Below the pieces are notes generated by a model. It was not told the DNA's origin, made no database searches, and was given only the letters and a program-made list of their open reading frames with translations. From contig CM043969.1 in assembly GCA_014529385.2 (NCBI GenBank), positions 18,894,446 through 18,958,445 on the forward strand: a stretch of 64,000 nt of DNA. Direction: 5' to 3'. Both the position numbers and the translations under genes were made by a program. The DNA comes from Adiantum capillus-veneris. Its lineage: Eukaryota; Streptophyta; Polypodiopsida; Polypodiales; Pteridaceae. Below are positions 43,342-54,956 of the stretch, one piece after another. The stretch's first letter is position 1. Every line of letters starts with the position of its first letter.

Positions 43342-43775
43342 TTACCGCTTAACCAATTGACTGGTTGTGACCAACTTCAGGGTAGCTTTCCCTGCTCTGC
43401 CTCGCACTAAGACTTGTTTATCCTTTGAGTTTGAAAAAGAGATGCTTCCTTCACTACAATGGATGTTGGCTTTATTTTTGCTCAGCCAATCCATCCCTAG
43501 GATTCCTTCAAATCGGTCCATCTTTAGGATTCTAAATCTTTGTTGGGTTGAGTGACCTTCTAGTTGAAAGGATAGATCTACCATCTATTCATCTATCAAA
43601 ATAGTGGATCCAGTTGCTAAAGAAACCCGTAGCGTAAACTCGTAGCTTACAGCCTGTGGGTTGGAAGGTGACTTGCAATCTTTTTACAGTGCTAGGTGAC
43701 AAAAATAAATGTGAGCTACCAGAATCAATAAGAAAGGAAAGAGGTTTACCCTCAGACTCTCCCTTAGTCTCAAGA
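43342..43775 (-). pseudogene. Aspartic protease of Gypsy-A, truncated at its 5' side
   Basis: The minus strand holds SFLIDSGSSHLFL (catalytic DSGSS, near 43720) and, in the next frame, FQLEGHSTQQRFRILKMDRFEGILGMDWL. This is the Gypsy protease with the ILGMDWL flap-end motif. A frameshift and a TAG lie near 43590. At about 43775 the sequence turns into the integrase C-terminus of Gypsy-B. Confidence 0.85.
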
Positions 43776-43779
43776 ATGG

Positions 43780-44790
43780 AGAATGTACTTTATCACCAAC
43801 ATTGATATCTTTGTTCTTTAGATGATAGTCAAACCATTTCTTCCTTCTATCTTTCTTCACAAGTGCATTTTGCACAACCAATTATCTTTCTTCATCTAGC
43901 CTCTCAAGGATATATAAGCGCTCAACTAAAGGGTTACCATCCCAACCTTCTTGTGAAGCTACATGCAGACTAGGAATTACAAACTCCCATGGCATAACTG
44001 CTTCTTGGCCATATACCATTTTGAATGGTGTACAATTAATAGCCACTTTGTAAGAAGTACGGTCAGCCCATAGAGTTGATGTCAGCTTCAAATCCCAATT
44101 TGTGCAATGAGCTTCCATTGTTTTGATCAAGATAGAAATTAAGGTCGTTAGTGCTCTCAACTTGGCCATTTTCTTGTGGTAATACGGTGTAGACTTATGG
44201 TGAGCTATCATGAAGTTTGTTGTGAGTTCCTTTATCACTCCATTTATAAAATGAATGCCATTGTCACTCACAATTTCAAAGGGATAATTAAATCTTGTAA
44301 TAATGTTCTCAAAGATAAACTTGGTAGTTCACCTTGCATTAGCCTTACGTGTCGCCCGGGCTTCCACCCACTTTGTCACATAGTCAATGTCAACAATAGT
44401 ATATCGAGATTGAGTGCTACAAGCTGCCGGACTAATTGGGCCTACAAAGTCTAAACCCCATTTTTCAAATGGTTGACTCACTTTAACAGAATGTAAGGAC
44501 ATGTTATTCTTTTGTTGTGTGATCTTGTAACGTTGGCATTCATCACATCCTTTTGCAAAAAGTGATGCATCCTTGAATAAGGTAGGCCACCAATAGCCTG
44601 ATTGCAACACCTTTCTAGAAGTTAGTTCCCCTGATAAATGTCCCCTGGCTATACCCATGTCAGCTTCTTCCAGTATATATAAATACTCATCCTCACAAGC
44701 ACAATGTCTAAGAATATCATCCTTCCCTAGCTTGTAGAGAGTTCTTGCAATGAGAGAATAAGGTTCACATTCTTTTAACAATTTTCCTGC
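43780..44790 (-). pseudogene. Integrase of Gypsy-B
   Basis: The zinc part reads GHLSGELTSRKVLQSGYWW and CDECQRYK. The core follows: WGLDFVGPIS (first Asp), VSDNGIHF (second Asp), YYHKKMAKL (the third acidic residue seems lost) and YGQEAVMPWEFV. The C-terminal part has KKDRRKKWFDYHLKN and NVGDKV. Stops lie at 44329 and 43882 (TAA). 'YTIVDIDYVTKWVEARA' is the usual form in this group. The final residues run into Gypsy-A at about 43775. Confidence 0.85.
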
Positions 44791-44899
44791 TATATCCTTA
44801 CGAAGCTCCTTGGGTGGAAAACCGTTAACTAAAAATTTCACAATCTTCTCACTCCATTCAGGCATGGTCTTGACTAGGAATAGGGAAGTATCAGGCAAT

Positions 44900-45292
44900 T
44901 CATCATCGACTCTAGTAGGGGATTCACCATTGGGTATGCGAGACAAATGATTCACCATGACATGTCTTTTACGAGGTCTCACCACAACCGTGAAATCAAA
45001 CTCAAGAAGAATTAACAACCATCATGTAATTCTTCCCATGGAACAAAGTTTATTTACTAGATACAACGAGGCTTGATGATCAACATAGAAAACAAACTTG
45101 TTGGCAAAGAAGGTAGTAGCAAAACGTATTCACTACGTAAATCATAGCTAAACCTTCCCGCTCTGTAGTGGTGTAGTTTCTCTCAGCATCATTCAATTGA
45201 CGACTTGCAAAGCTAATGGGGTAGTCCAATTTATGTTCTCCTAGTTGAGCTAGAACACGCCCAATAGCAAAGTTCGTTGCATCAATATGCAC
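44900..45292 (-). pseudogene. RNase H of Gypsy-B
   Basis: The minus strand reads MHIDATNFAIGRVLAQ, DYPISFASRQL, ERNYTTTEREGLAMIYVV and, after a stop and shift near 45080, VDHQASLYLVNK. This is the Gypsy RNase H order. Continuation to the integrase linker is open (44329-45018 frame). Confidence 0.85.
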
Positions 45293-45319
45293 AAGGAAAA
45301 TTACATTCCAATCTAAAAC

Positions 45320-46444
45320 TCATAGAATGGGAGCACTTGTCAAGGTCTTTTTCAATGACTCATAAGCATGGTCACACTCTGCGGTCCAATGGAAATCAAT
45401 CAAAAGTTTGTACAATGGACGAGCTATCTCAACAAAGTTTAAAATAAACTGCCGGTAATAACCAACATGGCCCATGAACCTTTGAACTCCTTTTATAGTT
45501 TGTAGGTGGTGGCAATTCAACAATGGCTTTATTTTGCTCTCATCTGTGGAAATCTTATTTTTGGACACTATATGCCCTAAAATGACTCCATGTTTAACCC
45601 AAAATTGGTATTTGAAAGGGTTTAAGGAGATGCGATACAATCTGCACTTCTCAAACACTTTTTGTAAACATGATAGATGTTCTTTCCAAGAAGAATAAAC
45701 ACAAAGATCATCTAAGAAAGATTGGCAAAACTCCCTCAAATATTCTCTAAAAGTAGTGTTTATTAATCTTTGGAAGGTAGCAAGAGCATTGGTTAAGCCA
45801 AAATCCATAACACATAATGCAAACACTCCAAATTCGGTTATAAAATCCATTTTATCTTGGTACTCTAGTGCAATTGTGATTTGATTGTATCCAGAGTACC
45901 CATCTTAAAAGCTATAAGCTTCCTTTCCTGTAACTCTTTCAAGCACATGTTTTGAATATGGCAAGGGGTAATGGTCCCTCCTAGTGGTGGCATTGACCTT
46001 CTTGATAACCATGCACACTCTGAGTTTCTCATTCTTTTTCAGCACAATCACTATTGGAGACATCCATTCTGAGTGCTCAATAGGGTATATGAATCCACAT
46101 TGGACAAGCTTTTCAATATCTTCTTGAACAATCTTTGCATACTTAGGATTCATTGGGTAGGGTCGTTGCTGGACTAGTTTTGCCATGCTATTCATGGGAA
46201 TTGTGTGTTGCACCACGAAAGGTGGAACACCTTTCATATCATGATATGTCCAAGAAAATATATCCTTGAATTCCTTGAGAAGTTCTTTAAGTACATACTC
46301 CTCAGTCTCTGTCAGGTCTTGGGCAATGAAAATAGGTTTGGACTCTTCTCCTTCGTCTGCTAACACTATCTCCTTAACTATTGTTGGACCTTCATAAACT
46401 CCATTGCTTCCATCGATAGGTTTTCTTTGTGCCTTTGTATACAC
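45320..46444 (-). pseudogene. Reverse transcriptase of Gypsy-B
   Basis: The N-terminal part is open at 45905-46444 (FSWTYHDMKGV, YPMNPKYAKIVQEDIEKL, MSPIVIVLKKN, LRVCMVIKKVN). The part with the active site is open at 45320-45850 (FQRLINTTF, SFLDDLCVYSS, LNPFKYQFWVKHG, GHIVSKNKI, FMGHVGYYRQFI). The two are separated by a stop at about 45905 and a shift. The catalytic DD pair is intact. Confidence 0.9.
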
Positions 46445-47617
46445 AACCTTGCGTTCCTCTGTGGTGTAGTATTTGAAATATTCAAGTACAGGGTGTAAGT
46501 CTTTGGGGTCTTGTTGTTCTATGGATTATGATTTCTCTTCTGCTTCCTTTTCTTGTTGAGCTAACTCTTGATTTTTTCATCTCCTTACAATACAGCTCAA
46601 CTTTGATTTCTCTATAGCCTCTAGTTGTGTGATGTCAATGGGTTGTGGACAACACCACATAACACTTTGAAGGTATTCACCCCAGTTATCGACCAACTTC
46701 CTCTAAGCATCACATGCCCCTATATAATTAAGCCACTCTGCGTCAAATTTCTTTTCATTTATTCTAGCACGCACATTTTCTTGATATCATTGCCTCTTAT
46801 ATCTCTTACTCTTCTTGTCTAATTTTTTATTACGACCAATCTCTAGTGAAGAGTCACTAGATGAATCGCTACTTGTGTCATCTACTCTCCTGGATAGATT
46901 GTCATCTAGGGTACCCGTGGGCCTTGAATGGTTTGTCCCCACATTTTCACTAAAATTTAACTCAGATTCTTGGTCCTTAGAGTTTTCAATTGATGATTCT
47001 GACTTCAAATTGTGTGGGCTATAGTCTTGTGAGATGCTATGGGTTCTAATGTCAGTGAAGCCTTCATCTTGTAGGTCATTAGAAGCTATACGCATTGCTT
47101 CTATCATATTTAAAGGTATGAGTGGTGGCTTTTCATCCCCCTCAGGTGTTACTCAGGTAGACCCAATCCACAGTGTCAGACTCAGTCATCCCAGGTAGAA
47201 CATCCATATAAGGAGAATCTTCCCCAACATTAGTGTCCATTTTACATGTGTAACAATATTGCAATGGGACCGAGTGAACTGTGGTGTCAGATCTATGATC
47301 AATTATAAATCTGTTTCCTAGAAGATGTGCTCAACCAGTTACAAGATCCACTCGAATGAAAAAATCTTGGAACTACAAGTAGACATGGTTTTTACACCAT
47401 TCAGGCACCATTTTTGCTTCCCTCATGAAAGGAAGTTCTAAGATCATCTCAGATGACATAGTGTACTTGGAGAAATCCATAACAATGAAGGTATTCCTTA
47501 TTTTGTTTCCAAAGACCTTGATCTTGATATCTTCTAGCATCCCAATAGGTTTAACAATAGTCCATTGGCCATCTTTACTATTATGTTCGTGTTCCCAAGG
47601 TGAGGTCTTCCCATAGT
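46445..47617 (-). other. Protease-RT linker of Gypsy-B
   Basis: Only short open stretches occur. One, 46787-47107, is rich in Ser and Asp (SSDSSSDSSLEIGRNKK). The region corresponds in place to 5588-6539 in Gypsy-C. I see no catalytic motif. Confidence 0.5.
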
Positions 47618-47893
47618 TTACGAGAAATGTTTAGTCACAATGCTAACCCCAATGCCACCATCAAGGATTCCCTTCACAATTAATCTCTTGGTAGTGATTG
47701 GTATGGTCGCATTGGATTCATCGCCTTCAAAGTATTGTCCCAACTTGTTAACAGGTGTTTCTACAATAGAGTTCTCATCTAGGTTGGGTTGTGGATCTAA
47801 GTGTCCCTCCTCTATTGGCATCTCCCTACCGCCATCCGTCTGTGAAAATTGTGGTAGCCCAACTTTCAGTTCTCCACATTGAGGAAAGCTCAA
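47618..47893 (-). pseudogene. Aspartic protease of Gypsy-B (active site altered)
   Basis: The frame ends in KGILDGGIGVSIVTK (near 47640-47690). In Gypsy-C the same place reads AILDSGVGITIAMK. The catalytic Asp is kept, but the Ser after it is Gly. A stop follows at once. The continuation, in broken frames, lies at about 47500-47617. Confidence 0.65.
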
Positions 47894-49199
47894 AGAGCTA
47901 AGAATAGCTTGGGGTCTCCATATAGTTTGGACATGATGGTGATTCTAACTTCTGAAGCCATGAAATCCATCAATTTGGCAATATTTAACGGCACCTTTTG
48001 GGCTTCAGTCCCTTGACATGGGGAAGATGGGATCTCCGTTTCTTTGATAGGGTCAGGTTGTCCCTCTGTAAACATTCTCTCCAACAAGAAATGAGTACAC
48101 CCACTCTCCCATGACTTTAAGTCATTTTCTTCTTGGATGATGCTAGGTATGGCTAGGGGTCTATGGACTTTGTAAGGTTGCTATTGCATAGGGAACATTG
48201 TGTCTATAATCTGGATCTACCTAGGTGTTGGATCTAGATCCCTTTGTGTCTCCTCTACCATACTCGTTAATTGCTTGACTCGCTCAATCTCCTCTGTAGG
48301 GTTTGGGTAAGTTCCTATCTTCTTCTTGGGTCCTGGCCATTGTGGCTCATGACAATCTTCCTTGTTGGTTTCTTTCCTAGTGGTCGTTTTGGTCTCCATG
48401 GTTTCACTTGAATTAGAATCCTCTTCAATGTCGTTCATATATACGGGGTCGTCACTAGTCCCTATTTTGGTCTTTGAACTGGGGTCTGACTTCGCTGCTT
48501 TTTGCAATCTCTTCCTTCATGTTTCTTCTTCTTCTAAGATTGAACAATTGATCTTGTGTCTCTTTCCTCAAGAATATAATTTTGTTTTTGGAGCATCGAT
48601 CGTGTTGGTACATTTACTAGTACCACAGGTGTACTTTGTGTTGGCTCCTCAGCAACCTCAATTAATTTCAATGGAGTGATTTTTGGTGCATTTGGATTAT
48701 TTGGACATTTGGGAAATCAAATTATCTATGCCACATCAATTACACATGAGTATCAGCATTGTAAACGTGCTTGCTTGCTTGGTTTCCATTAGTGTAGCAT
48801 TCTTTTGTAGCCTAATAGGACACTCGGCTACAGGATGTGGACCCCCACACTCATAAAATTGAACAGGTGGTCTCTTGGTAGTGTAATTGATATTTTGGCC
48901 TCTTACTGCAAGTGGTAGCTACTTGATAGACATGTTTGACTTTCTCCCAATAGTCCTCCATGTAATATTGTGGACTTTCTTCAAGTGCATCAATCCCATA
49001 GGCAATATTAGGGTCTATATCTTCCTCACAGCCTTCCAAACCAACAATAGATAACTCACAACCCACTTGATTCACAGAAGTGATTCTTGGATGTGGTGGT
49101 TGCGGTCCTAGCACTGGAGGTGGTAAGGGTGTTGTTTGAAGAACATTTTGGGCCCTAGGGACTATGGGCTATGACATTTGTTCAAGAGGTGGGGCTGCA
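47894..49199 (-). pseudogene. Gag C-terminal and linker region of Gypsy-B
   Basis: Frames at 47890-48087, 48217-48507 and 48851-49114 are separated by stops. They are rich in Ser, Thr, Glu and Pro, with no domain. The region matches 4009-5057 in Gypsy-C by place. Confidence 0.45.
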
Positions 49200-49872
49200 T
49201 CAACGCAGGCACTCGAGGTGTATCTGTCCATGGTAAGGTTGTCTATTAGCCATTGCACACTTAAATACTATGCAATCCTTGGCTTGATGACCATACCTCC
49301 CACAGGCATTGCAATTCGCATTAAATTTTATTATAAAAGTACTGTATTCACTCGTACTATGCGGACCATAGAAAAATGAGCACCATTGTTGCTCCCTTCT
49401 TGGATACATATAGTTGTTTTGTGGAGCACGATTGTCTCTAAGACTCTCTTGAATGGCCTTGGTGAGATCTGCTAAAGTCATCTCATATATCTTTGGCTCC
49501 TTAGCAACAATAGGCTTTATGGTCATTGGCTGATGCCCCGATGCTTGTTGCGAGCTAGTAGATTTAGGCTCAACAGACACTCTTTCTCCTTGAATCATTG
49601 ATTTATCCTCCCATTGGATCGCAAGTGGTGACTGCTTCCCAAGTGGTGAGATCTCTAGTGACTAGGCCATTGTAGATATCCTCATGTTGTAATCCTCTAA
49701 TGAATCTATCAAGCAATTGGTTATTATTGAAGCGCTCATTTGGATTACAACAAGAATTCAAGTGCTTCAAGTGACTAATAAAGTTTCTCATTGACTCTCT
49801 TTCCTCTTGTTGGGCTTTTTGGAGATGAGATGCTACACCCCAAAGCACTCCCTCTTGTATGTATTCTTTCAA
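49200..49872 (-). pseudogene. Gag with zinc knuckle, Gypsy-B
   Basis: The helical gag part (RESMRNFISHLKHLNSCC, LLDRFIRGLQHEDIYN, 49603-49872) is followed by a second frame (49200-49598) with CNACGRYGHQAKDC, a C-x2-C-x4-H-x4-C zinc knuckle that binds the element RNA. A TGA at about 49601 breaks the frame between the two. Confidence 0.8.
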
Positions 49873-50081
49873 TAACAGTATCCTAAGAGTAGATTAAATC
49901 GTTTTTTCTTCCACCCTTAGGGTTCTATACCAATCCCCAGCCTTTCCACTTAAGGTCAGGCTTAAAGCATACTCTTATGCAAGTCATTCTGTTCTCCTAG
50001 AGAATTGCACATTTGTTCAAACACTTCGATATGCTTTCTCATATCCCCGTCTCCACTTAATTTTTGTGTGGGCTTGGCTAT

Positions 50082-51746
50082 TTATACTGCCTTACTTCTA
50101 GGCTCCCTATCAGGTGTGTTACACATATTCTCAGCAATAGATCGACCAGTAGCTTGAGAAAATGTTGCCAAGTCACCTAAGTGAGCAGGCACCGTGGGTG
50201 AAGGCGCTCCAGAGACTACATGTGGGTTAGGTATTGGCATTGGTCTTGGCACATAGGAAGCCCTTGGGTTCCAAGTTTGGTATGGTGTTGTGCCATGTGG
50301 TGGCCCAAGGTTCGTATGTGTGGTCCTGGGCATAGAAGACATGGTAGTTGGTATGCTAATGCTAGCCGGTATGGTCCCATTGAAATAAGAGCTTGGATGT
50401 TGTGGTTTTGGAGCATAGGTTGTTGAAACAATGGGAGGGGTAGGAGCTACATGAGTACGAGGATCCATAGGTATATATGATTGGTACACACTTGTAGGTA
50501 CTGTTGCAGGCATTGAGCTACCATGTAGTGGTGCTTTACTAACAAATGAGATCCATGGCGTGCTCTTGGGCATGCCCATCACACTGGGGTAGGCATGGTA
50601 GCCGTGGTGTCATCAAGAGAAAGATGAGCTAGACTTGGAAAGGTAAAACTATCACTTGTGGGCTCAGATTGTATTGAGACACCTGGCAAAACAACATATG
50701 GAGGATCCACCGGACTTATCGAGGGAGTCTCCATTTGCGATAAAGTTGGTTGCTTAGCCTTCCTTGTATCCAAGAATCTCATGAGACCCATTGAAGGCAT
50801 GTGGTCTCCTTGTTGTGTCTCTCCATCTCAATAACCGTATGGATGACCTCACAAACCCTTTTTTATTGATCCTCTACACTAGTAGCACCCGTTGTGGATT
50901 GTAGGACATCTAACCAACAGACGTGATAGGTGTGACCTTTGTATAGGTCGGTTAAAGTCTCCGTTTGTAGTTCATACTCCAAGTTTTTGTTTAAAAGTGC
51001 TCCATCTAGTACTGAGGTACTAGGGGTGTCCTTTGAACTAGATGCAATGTGGCTCTCTATGGGTTGACCCTTACTGGTCGCTAATTCAGGAGCACTCGAT
51101 TGCTCTCCTAGCATGGATATTTACATAGGGGCTTTCACTTTTAACTTTCTTCGTTGCTCTGCTCTACGTAAGCTCTCGATTTCCTTTTCTCGTGCTACAA
51201 GAATATATCACTCAAACTCTTGCACTTTAGCAAGGCTTCTCCCATCAGGTAGTATAACCTCGGAGGGGAATAGCTCTGAAGAGTCAGAGGGGTGAAACCA
51301 ATCTTATATGGACCGCTGCTCAACACACTACCATTTTTGAAGATCATTTGTGTTTTTGTAATGGAGTATTCACGTGCACACTCTCTAGGAGCATGGGGTC
51401 TATGTTGGTCATGAATGGCGAATTTACTTCCCCACCCCCCTCATTTACATCATTAGCTCCATGTGCGGAGCGAGTGGCTCTACTAAAGGTTTCCTTCAAG
51501 TGAATAAGCACGCTCGACCCAGACCATGTCTTGGCTTGAGCCATCGGGATTATGCATCCGGTAACCCTCCATGATGTCATAGTCAAAGAAAGAGTCACTA
51601 GACGCAATATGTGGGTCCTGAGTGGTACTACCTTGGGTTCCCGCTGAGGGCCTAGAGCTTAAGGTAGAGGAATAATGAGTGCCCGCGTAAATGGAGACAC
51701 TCCCTATGTGCTCGTCCTCTAGCACACGACCAGAGGGTAGGTGCAT
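50082..51746 (-). pseudogene. Proline/serine/threonine-rich N-terminal region of Gypsy-B
   Basis: Open stretches (50082-50582, 50579-50800, 50863-51114, 51483-51746) encode low-complexity, Pro-, Ser- and Thr-rich protein (TPPIVSTTYAPKPQHPSS). They are in the same strand and order before gag. The frame overlap at 50579-50582 shows a shift. Long pre-gag regions are known in some plant Gypsy elements. I see no fold or motif. Confidence 0.5.
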
Positions 51747-53155
51747 GTGACCTCAACACTCGAGAGGTGTTGGTGAGTGCCCGTGAAGGCCGCTCACCTA
51801 GTTTTTTAGGTATTTATAACCCAAATGTTTTGTTATTTTTGGTCCCTTTTTTTAACCAAGGCACGGAATATGGTGTGTGATAGCTCAAAACAAGCGTTTT
51901 GGCTAGGGGGATGTGCCATGCTTTACAACCCCCGATTCAGTTACGTACAGCCTTCGGAAGCCTAAAACTAGTCTTTTCCTAGGTGGGGAGAGGGCTAGAT
52001 TTAGTAAATCCAAAGGGTGAGTGTGAAGGGGATGGTGGAGGACTTGAGGAACTTGTCCCACATGCCCTCCCTTCACTTGAGGTCCTAGTATTTATATATA
52101 AAGTGGTGTGTATAGTATACCATAAAACTGAGAACTGAGAATTCACGCATGAGCCTGGGCTTGGGCTTGGGAAAAGATCCCGATCCCTTTCTTTTAAGAT
52201 AAGGTTTTTTTAATTTTTGTTTTGAGTTTTCTTTCTTAAGTCCCAAATATCCCGAGCATTTTTTTATTTGTTTTTAATTTATTTTTAAAAAAAATAGTAA
52301 AAAGACTTTTTTGAGGATAATGTAGCCATGTCGATGCCGAGCTGCCACCCGCACATAGCAGCTCTTGCAAGCTCTATGTAACCTCTTCTTACCTAACACA
52401 GCTAGTTAACATTAACTACCTCTGCTAACACACTGTCAAACTCACTACATTGCACACTCACAGACACTCAATATGACTGCTCACTGTCTACTCTCACTAA
52501 TAGATATACTAACACCTGCTCATTACAGATCTTGCAAAGTTAACAAAGACAATACAATGTAGCACTAACAGAGCTTACAACCACTAAACAAAAGCTGACA
52601 AAAACCTGCTATTGATACAGAGCTAGAGATAACTAATATACAAACTTAACCATAAATGAATCATTGAGACATAAAGAGACAACATAAACGCCATAAAAGG
52701 TTAAAACCATATCATGAAAAATAAATGCCAATCTTGAGTAAGGGATACATGATTGTGTATAGAAAGAAGCGGCCAAGAGATATGGCCTTTTATTGTTCCA
52801 AAAGTGATCCACATTCCATGCATGGAATAATAAAACACCTTATGTATATTACACTTGCAACCGTGTGCATAACACGTGTAGAGGTCCTTTGAAACAATGA
52901 AATGTTCACAAGAGAACTTCAGGGGTTTCTATGTGAGAAGCTCTTAGCATTGCTTGCAAAAAAACAGTCATAGCCTAGCTTCATGTCGGGACAAGCCTTG
53001 CTTACCGAACCGTCAAGGTCCATGGTCGTCGGGTAGGCCATCTGTGCCGTCTATCTAGTAGCAATTCCAAACAATAATTTTTGCCGATGCCCGTTAGATG
53101 TCAGACACATCAACACTCATAATCTGCATGGCAATGATTACCAATGATTGTACAC
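51747..53155. other. Spacer, no gene; possible LTR remnant of Gypsy-B
   Basis: On the minus strand a TATA-like TATATATAAATA stands at about 52090-52103, followed by CT-rich sequence towards the Gypsy-B start. This could be a part of the 5' LTR or leader. I find no primer site to confirm it. The rest (52300-53150) is AT-rich without frames. Confidence 0.3.
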
Positions 53156-53515
53156 CACCTCAGCATATAGAATAACAGACTAGTTGCACTGGAGGACTAT
53201 ATGACACCCTCAAGGGGGTTCACCATTCAGTACCCCCCTATATAACGTGTGTTCGTGGGGTATTAAAAAAACCCCTTTTTTAACATGTTTGAATGAATAA
53301 AATGACCCCTTATTTTAGGATTTTTTTCCAATATTGAATATAAAAACCCCTTATTTTAATGTATCTCTATTAAATTACCTAATTTTTTTACATTTTAAAA
53401 CCCCTCCTTTTGAATTCACGTTATACATTAACATGATTACATAGTGCACCCCCTGAGACAACACCTCAACATGCAGAATAACTGACTGTAATTGCATTGT
53501 AGGGCTGCATAATAA
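53156..53515. repeat. Direct repeat pair enclosing a possible MITE
   Basis: CCTCAGCATATAGAATAAC (53158) and CCTCAACATGCAGAATAAC (53464) begin a diverged direct repeat of about 50 bases. Between them lies 53209-53458, which starts CTCAAGGGGGTTCACCAT and ends with the near mirror ATAGTGCACCCCCTGAG. The inner part is very AT-rich with repeated TATTTTAA and ACCCC words. The mirrored ends suggest a small non-autonomous DNA element; the target duplication is not clear. Confidence 0.45.
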
Positions 53516-53605
53516 TACACTGTATCTGGTGTTACCAGGTTGTACTTGCCTTGGGTCAAACACCAGTGCTTGGCCCGACTCCTCTCGACCTTAACAGTCA
53601 GGATT

Positions 53606-53711
53606 GGTCATTTAATGGCCATTCCCATAATATTGACTCCCACCATGGCTCCTGGCCTCCACCGGTCGCCATGGGGTCGTCAATATTATGGGAAATGGTC
53701 ATTAAATGACC
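53606..53711. repeat. Foldback (stem-loop) element
   Basis: The left arm GGTCATTTAATGGCCATT plus CCCATAATATTGAC (53606-53637) is the near-exact mirror of GTCAATATTATGGG plus AAATGGTCATTAAATGACC (53679-53711). The inner CCCACCATGGC / GCCATGGGG also pair, leaving a loop of about 20 bases. The result is one long hairpin of about 106 bases. Confidence 0.93.
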
Positions 53712-54242
53712 ATTTCCTACCCCTTATTTGTGCCTTGCACTAGTCAAGAGAGACCAACATGATCAAAGTAGCTCTAGGCTTGCATTTACAAACCACCAAC
53801 GTGCCTTATGTGTGGTGTGCGCATTGAATGCAAGCCATGCTTGATAAGATGTATGCCCATCATGCACCCCAACATAAGATAAGAGCAAGTAGATGTCCAA
53901 CATATACATATGTATGTGTGTGCTTGAAAAAAGAGGAGTGACAACCTTAATCTTGCTTTGATAACCTCTTGTACATAGAGAAGTGCGACGAACGTACATC
54001 ACACGTAGCACAAGGATGGGTTTGACATGCCTTGCATGCAATAAGTCATTTAAAATCCTCGTAGGAATAGTCTGGTAATCCTTGTAGGAGAAATGATTCG
54101 GTAAAAGACTAGGGGGGAGGAGCTCTACTAGTGTAGATACCCTCTACATGTACCGTACACCCCCCACATGCAAGCTTTTTGCTTTCACCTTTCCGTTCTA
54201 CGCTTACTCCTAAAGATCTGTCCTCTCTTTCGACCACCCCTT
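53712..54242. other. Spacer, no gene seen
   Basis: Short frames only. CATGCAAG and CTTGCATG words repeat (53787, 53830, 54035, 54167). Confidence 0.4.
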
Positions 54243-54273
54243 TGGGAGGGGGGGGGGGGGGGGAGGGGGGGGG
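54243..54273 (+). repeat. Poly-G tract
   Basis: About 31 bases of G with one A. Such a run could form G-quadruplexes and is likely hard to sequence, so its length should be treated with caution. Confidence 0.9.
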
Positions 54274-54739
54274 CCATCTGCATGGAGCTTCACAAAGCCC
54301 TGAAAAATGGGTTGGTACACCCTATGCAAACAAGCCCTACTTCTCATGGCCCACCAAGCTTGCTAGCTTCCAACCCTCTGTTAGCAATGCCAATGGGAGG
54401 TCTTACCATCCCCACAGACCATAGACATGAACATGCTAGCCTCAGGGGAGTTAACATTTGACCTCAGTACCTTACCTATGCAGTTGTTACTAGCAACCCT
54501 CTTTCGAGCCCCATCCCTCATCTTGGATTCAATCCATCTTTGCCCCTTTCTACACCGCTTCAAATTCCAGGTATGATGACACACACTATCTCTAATCCTC
54601 TATTTGGCTTCAACCCCATAACGATTAGAGACTTCTCTCTGCATCTTCATCATTTGCGTGAAAACAAACATCAGACAACTGGGGGGGATGGGATTGTCGA
54701 TGAGAGGTGCACCACTTATCTTATTTTGATAGTAGTTTT

Positions 54740-54886
54740 GCAACGATCGACCACTGTGTGTGTCCATGTGTGAATGCGTTAAACTCTTATAAAAGGTCCA
54801 TTTGACCTAAAAATCCTTATTCTCTAAGGTGTAAGTTAAGAAGTGCTCTTGTTCCATCTCTGTCTCCTTCTCCTTCATGTGCTCAC

Positions 54887-54956
<70 letters not shown>

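Larger units (their letters stand above)
33200..43775 (-). mobile_element. Gypsy-A: Ty3/Gypsy chromovirus, split by Copia-2
   Basis: From high to low coordinates on the minus strand: protease (43342-43775), RT N-terminal part (42699-43340), insertion of Copia-2 (37179-42693), RT thumb (36873-37173), RNase H (36447-36870), integrase (35136-36266), chromodomain (34965-35120), polypurine tract and LTR start. Gag and the 5' LTR are missing: at about 43775 the sequence changes to the integrase end of Gypsy-B. Both halves of RT are in the same orientation and rejoin exactly at the GTATT target site. Confidence 0.9.
43780..51750 (-). mobile_element. Gypsy-B: decayed Ty3/Gypsy element, same type as Gypsy-C
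   Basis: From high to low coordinates: serine- and proline-rich N-terminal region (50.1-51.75 kb), gag (49200-49872), linker and protease (47.6-49.1 kb), RT (45320-46444), RNase H (44900-45292), integrase (43780-44790). RT and linker segments parallel Gypsy-C closely (QDLTETEE, DDLCVYS, GHIVSKNKI against NDLTEEE, DDLCVHS, GHIVSNNGI). No LTR, primer site or polypurine tract is visible at either end. The 3' end is cut at the Gypsy-A protease. Confidence 0.85.

Noticed and set aside
54243-54273. Poly-G run as a telomere or functional G4
   Set aside because: It has no telomere-type period and is a simple homopolymer whose length may be a sequencing artefact.
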